From assembly GCA_027493525.1 (NCBI GenBank), contig JAOSKN010000002.1, forward strand, positions 1,831,326-1,895,325: DNA of 64,000 bases, read 5' to 3'. The position numbers were made by a program, and so were the translations under genes. The stretch comes from Planctomycetota bacterium (GTDB lineage Bacteria; Planctomycetota; SZUA-567; H5-PLA8). Below are positions 61,643 to 64,000 of the stretch, one piece after another (positions within the stretch are counted from its first letter, which is position 1; every line of letters starts with the position of its first letter). The notes under the pieces are model-generated. The model did not search any database and was not told where the DNA came from. It worked only from the letters and a program-made list of their open reading frames with translations.

Positions 61643-62565
61643 AGCGCAAGCGCATCGCCAACCTCCCGGCCTCGGTCCACCAGCGGCTGCTGGCGCTCCA
61701 CCAGCAGACCGGAGAGCCGCACAATGTCCTGCTCACCCGCTACGCCCTGGAACGCTTCCTCTACCGACTGGCCGCGACCGATCACGCCAAGCAATTCGTG
61801 CTCAAGGGCGCGATGCTTTTCCTGGTCTGGACGGAGAAGATGCACCGGCCCACGAAGGATCTGGACTTGCTGGGCTTTCTGGAACCGTCCGGCGCGCGGC
61901 TGAAGGCGCTCTTCAAAGCGGTCTGCAAGGCCAAGGTCGATCCGGACGGTCTGGACTTCGACCCGGAGAACGTGCGGGTCGAGGCGATCCGCGAAGAACA
62001 GGAGTACGGCGGCCAGCGCGTCCGGTTGGTGGCGCAATTGGGTAAAGCCCGGATACCCGTCCAGATCGACGTGGGGTTCGGCGACGCGGTAACGCCCAGG
62101 CCCCGCGTCATTGAATTTCCGGGCCTGCTGGACTTCCCCGCGCCGCGCCTGCGCGCCTACCCGCGCGAGACGGTCGTGGCCGAGAAGTTCGAGGCCATCG
62201 CCTCGCGGGGCATGCAGAACAGCCGCATGAAGGATTTCTACGACGTGTGGTTCATGGCGCGCCGGTTCGATTTCGAGGGTCCCGTGCTTGCGAAGGCGGT
62301 CGCGGCGACGTTCAAGCGCCGCTCGACCACGTTGCCCGGCTCGATCCCCCTGGGCTTAAGCGAGGAGTTCGGACGCGACGCCACGAAGCAGGCGCAATGG
62401 AAGGGCTTCGTGCGCAAGAGCGCGCTCGACGCCACCGGCCTTCAACTGGCAGAGGCGCTCGTGGTGGCGCGGGAATTTCTCATGCCTCTGGCGGACGCCC
62501 TCGTCCAGGGGACTGCGTTCGACACGTCGTGGCCCGCTGGCGGGCCGTGGCGTTCCCTTAAGTAA
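61639..62565 (+). CDS. abiEii: AbiEii-family nucleotidyltransferase toxin
   Basis: 308 residues from the ATG at 61639 (four-base overlap with the antitoxin). The DUF1814 motifs are FVLKGAMLFLVW (about 53-64), RPTKDLDLLGF with Asp74-Leu-Asp76, then RVRLVAQLGKARIPVQIDVG and ETVVAEKFEAIASRG with RMKDFYDVWFM. The type IV toxin of this family blocks growth on phage infection. All catalytic motifs are intact. Confidence 0.92.
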   Translation: MKRKRIANLPASVHQRLLALHQQTGEPHNVLLTRYALERFLYRLAATDHAKQFVLKGAMLFLVWTEKMHRPTKDLDLLGFLEPSGARLKALFKAVCKAKVDPDGLDFDPENVRVEAIREEQEYGGQRVRLVAQLGKARIPVQIDVGFGDAVTPRPRVIEFPGLLDFPAPRLRAYPRETVVAEKFEAIASRGMQNSRMKDFYDVWFMARRFDFEGPVLAKAVAATFKRRSTTLPGSIPLGLSEEFGRDATKQAQWKGFVRKSALDATGLQLAEALVVAREFLMPLADALVQGTAFDTSWPAGGPWRSLK

Positions 62566-62655
62566 CCTATCTGCCAGACGGATGAAGTTGAGCAAGAGCG
62601 AAGGCCGAGTCGGGGCTGGAGTTGCCGCATCCTTTGCTGTCCGGCATCGAACCCG

Positions 62656-62916
62656 CAGGTCACCCTGGAAGTCGTCCGGCTCCTCAAGGTATGCAGGCGA
62701 CCCAAGAGCCGGGCGCAGCTTCAAAAGGCGCTCAAGCTCAAGGACCGGGAGCACTTTCGGAAGGCTTACCTCAACCCGGCCCTGGAAGGCGGCTTCATCG
62801 AGCGGACGATCTCCGACAAGCCCCAGAGCCGGATGCAGAAGTATGTCATTACGCCATCAGGCTTGGTGCAGATCGAACCACCAGGATCGCATCGCGGCAA
62901 GCCCAAGCGTGGATAA
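62656..62916 (+). pseudogene. Fragment of a Fic-type C-terminal winged helix
   Basis: Reading in the frame of 62656: QVTLEVVRLLKVCRRPKSRA, then LKLKDREHFRKAYLNPALEG and GFIERTISDKPQSRMQKYVI. This matches the wHTH tail that ends many Fic and AlbA/RecG-like proteins (the LGLKDRxHFR..YL.PAL pattern). No start codon and no Fic domain upstream; the abiEii gene ends 90 bases before. Confidence 0.65.
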
Positions 62917-63030
62917 GAGGAGATGCCTGCCGTGTCCGAGCGTTCCGCTCCCACGTAAGCCGGGAATACTCTCCGCAGCGCGGAGAGATTATCGTGACAG
63001 CGTTGCGACTATTCATTCGCTGAGCCACCC

Positions 63031-63939
63031 CTACGCCCTGACCGCGATCTCGGGGAACGCCTTGTCGTAATCCTCGCGGAGGCGGCCAGGCACCATCCGC
63101 AGGTAAATCTTGGTCGTGTCGATGCAGGCGTGCCCAAGGAACTCTTGGACATGGCGGATGTCGGCGCCGCGCTGGAGCAGATGGACGGCGATGCTGTGGC
63201 GGAACAGATGCGGGTGGATGCGGCGCTTGAACCCCAGCCGTTTGCTCAGCGCCCGCAGGTACGGGTACAGCGACGCCAGCGACAGCGCCTTGCCGTAGGT
63301 CTTGCCCAGCAGGAGGACGCCGTGGTCAGGCCCCCGAAGGAACGAGCGCCGCAGGGCCATGTAGTCCCGAAGCGCGCCCAGCGTCCCCCGCATCAGGGGC
63401 AGGACGCGGACTTTGCTGAACTTGCCACGGACGCGGACGCAACGGTTCTCAAGGTCGATGTCGGCGACCTTCAACTCGATGCTCTCGGTGATCCGCAGGC
63501 CGCAGCCGTAGAGCAGTTCCAGGTGCAGGCGGTTGCGCAGATCGACCGCGCTGCGCCGGGGCAGATGGTCGAGGATGCGGGAGACCTCCTCCTCGGTCAG
63601 CGGCGGCTCGGGCAGCGGGGCCTCGTCCTCGTCCGGCGTCTGGAGGTAACGGGCGGGGTTGACCAGCACCTTGCCGCGCTCATGGAGCCAGGAGAAGAAC
63701 TCCCTGACGCTCAGCAGGTACGCGCACTTCGTCCCATGGGCGACGCCCCTGCGCGACAGACTCGTCGCATAGCCCGTCAAGTCCTTGGGCGCGACGGCCG
63801 TGAGCCTGACGATCCGCCGACGGCGCAGGAACCGCGAGAGGTAGTCGAGGCGTTGCGCGGCCGAAGCAAGCGTCCTTGGCGAGGCGTTCTGGACGCGGCG
63901 GGTTTCGAGGTACTCGGCGATGGCGTCCCGGAGGAGCAT
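63031..63939 (-). CDS. Tyrosine recombinase (XerC/D-like integrase)
   Basis: 302 residues with the SAM-like N-domain (PRTLASAAQRLDYLSRFLRR) and a complete catalytic domain: Arg149 in LLYGCGLRITESIEL, the Lys of RGKFSKVRVLPL, His244-x-x-Arg247 in HPHLFRHSIAVHLLQRGADI, His270 in FLGHACIDTT and Tyr279 in KIYLRMVPG. AGG precedes the ATG poorly. It lies at the right side of the accessory region that starts at the broken tRNA-Lys and may have mobilised it, alone or with the gene upstream. Confidence 0.95.
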   Translation of the reverse strand: MLLRDAIAEYLETRRVQNASPRTLASAAQRLDYLSRFLRRRRIVRLTAVAPKDLTGYATSLSRRGVAHGTKCAYLLSVREFFSWLHERGKVLVNPARYLQTPDEDEAPLPEPPLTEEEVSRILDHLPRRSAVDLRNRLHLELLYGCGLRITESIELKVADIDLENRCVRVRGKFSKVRVLPLMRGTLGALRDYMALRRSFLRGPDHGVLLLGKTYGKALSLASLYPYLRALSKRLGFKRRIHPHLFRHSIAVHLLQRGADIRHVQEFLGHACIDTTKIYLRMVPGRLREDYDKAFPEIAVRA

Positions 63940-63942
63940 GGC

Positions 63943-64000
63943 CTACGCCCTCGGGTGCGCCATGCGGCAGGTGCTACGGAGTTCCTCCAGATGGATGGGC
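63943..64000 (-). CDS. 3' end of an unidentified gene
   Basis: An open frame enters from the right edge and ends at TAG (63943-63945), giving PIHLEELRSTCRMAHPRA. The integrase ATG follows three bases later, so the two are probably one operon. Too short to identify; a second recombinase or a transposase is common in this position. Confidence 0.4.
   Translation of the reverse strand, partial: PIHLEELRSTCRMAHPRA

Overview
The window is high-GC bacterial chromosome with dense, mostly co-oriented genes. The content points to a planctomycete or a related heterotroph of the PVC/Hydrogenedentota/Sumerlaeota kind: an S10-spc ribosomal operon without rpmD and with unusually extended ribosomal proteins, two CxPSR sulfatases, a Gfo/Idh plus TIM-barrel plus DUF6807 sugar block, a giant PQQ-propeller/malectin protein, a MoxR/DUF58/transglutaminase operon, and membrane-TPR proteins resembling TMTC glycosyltransferases. 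No rRNA is present, so the phylum is an inference.

Layout. 32-8921 holds the spc-type operon rpsC-rplP-rpmC-rpsQ-rplN-rplX-rplE-rpsN-rpsH-rplF-rplR-rpsE-rplO-secY-map, all on +. It is followed by an unusual array of short palindrome plus T-tract elements (9030-9522). 9583-15636 carries a SulP transporter, an unknown secreted protein and two sulfatases. 15735-20659 is a minus-strand MoxR/DUF58/TgpA-like operon. 21436-33931 holds a putative anti-sigma-like membrane protein and then five tandem paralogues of a membrane-TPR family, with one unrelated membrane gene among them. 33941-39415 has a pterin dehydratase, a 1405-residue membrane-anchored protein and a small lipoprotein-like gene. 39583-44106 is a sugar-catabolism block, and a second array of the palindromic elements lies between two of its genes. 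44132-48442 is the giant PQQ/malectin protein. Two copies of a 165-bp MITE-like inverted repeat (48557, 50587) bracket a methyltransferase and a phosphopantetheinyl transferase. 52698-56472 is a four-gene ExbB/ExbD-like operon.

56663 to the end looks like an accessory island. It starts at a tRNA-Lys that is broken after the anticodon stem and continues with remnants (HsdR N-terminus, serine recombinase C-terminus, Fic-type winged helix), a pRiA4b ORF-3 protein, an AT-richer ART-type RHS-tip toxin with a likely immunity gene, an intact AbiEi/AbiEii pair with a visible operator, and a tyrosine recombinase.

Five single-base homopolymer indels break otherwise intact genes (22278-24280 twice, 28720-29626, 48721-49751, 49761-50545). 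They may be sequencing errors and should be checked before any of these genes is called a pseudogene. The most novel signals are the palindrome/T-tract element family at three loci, the MITE-like repeats, the TMTC-like five-gene expansion, and the orphan ART toxin pair.
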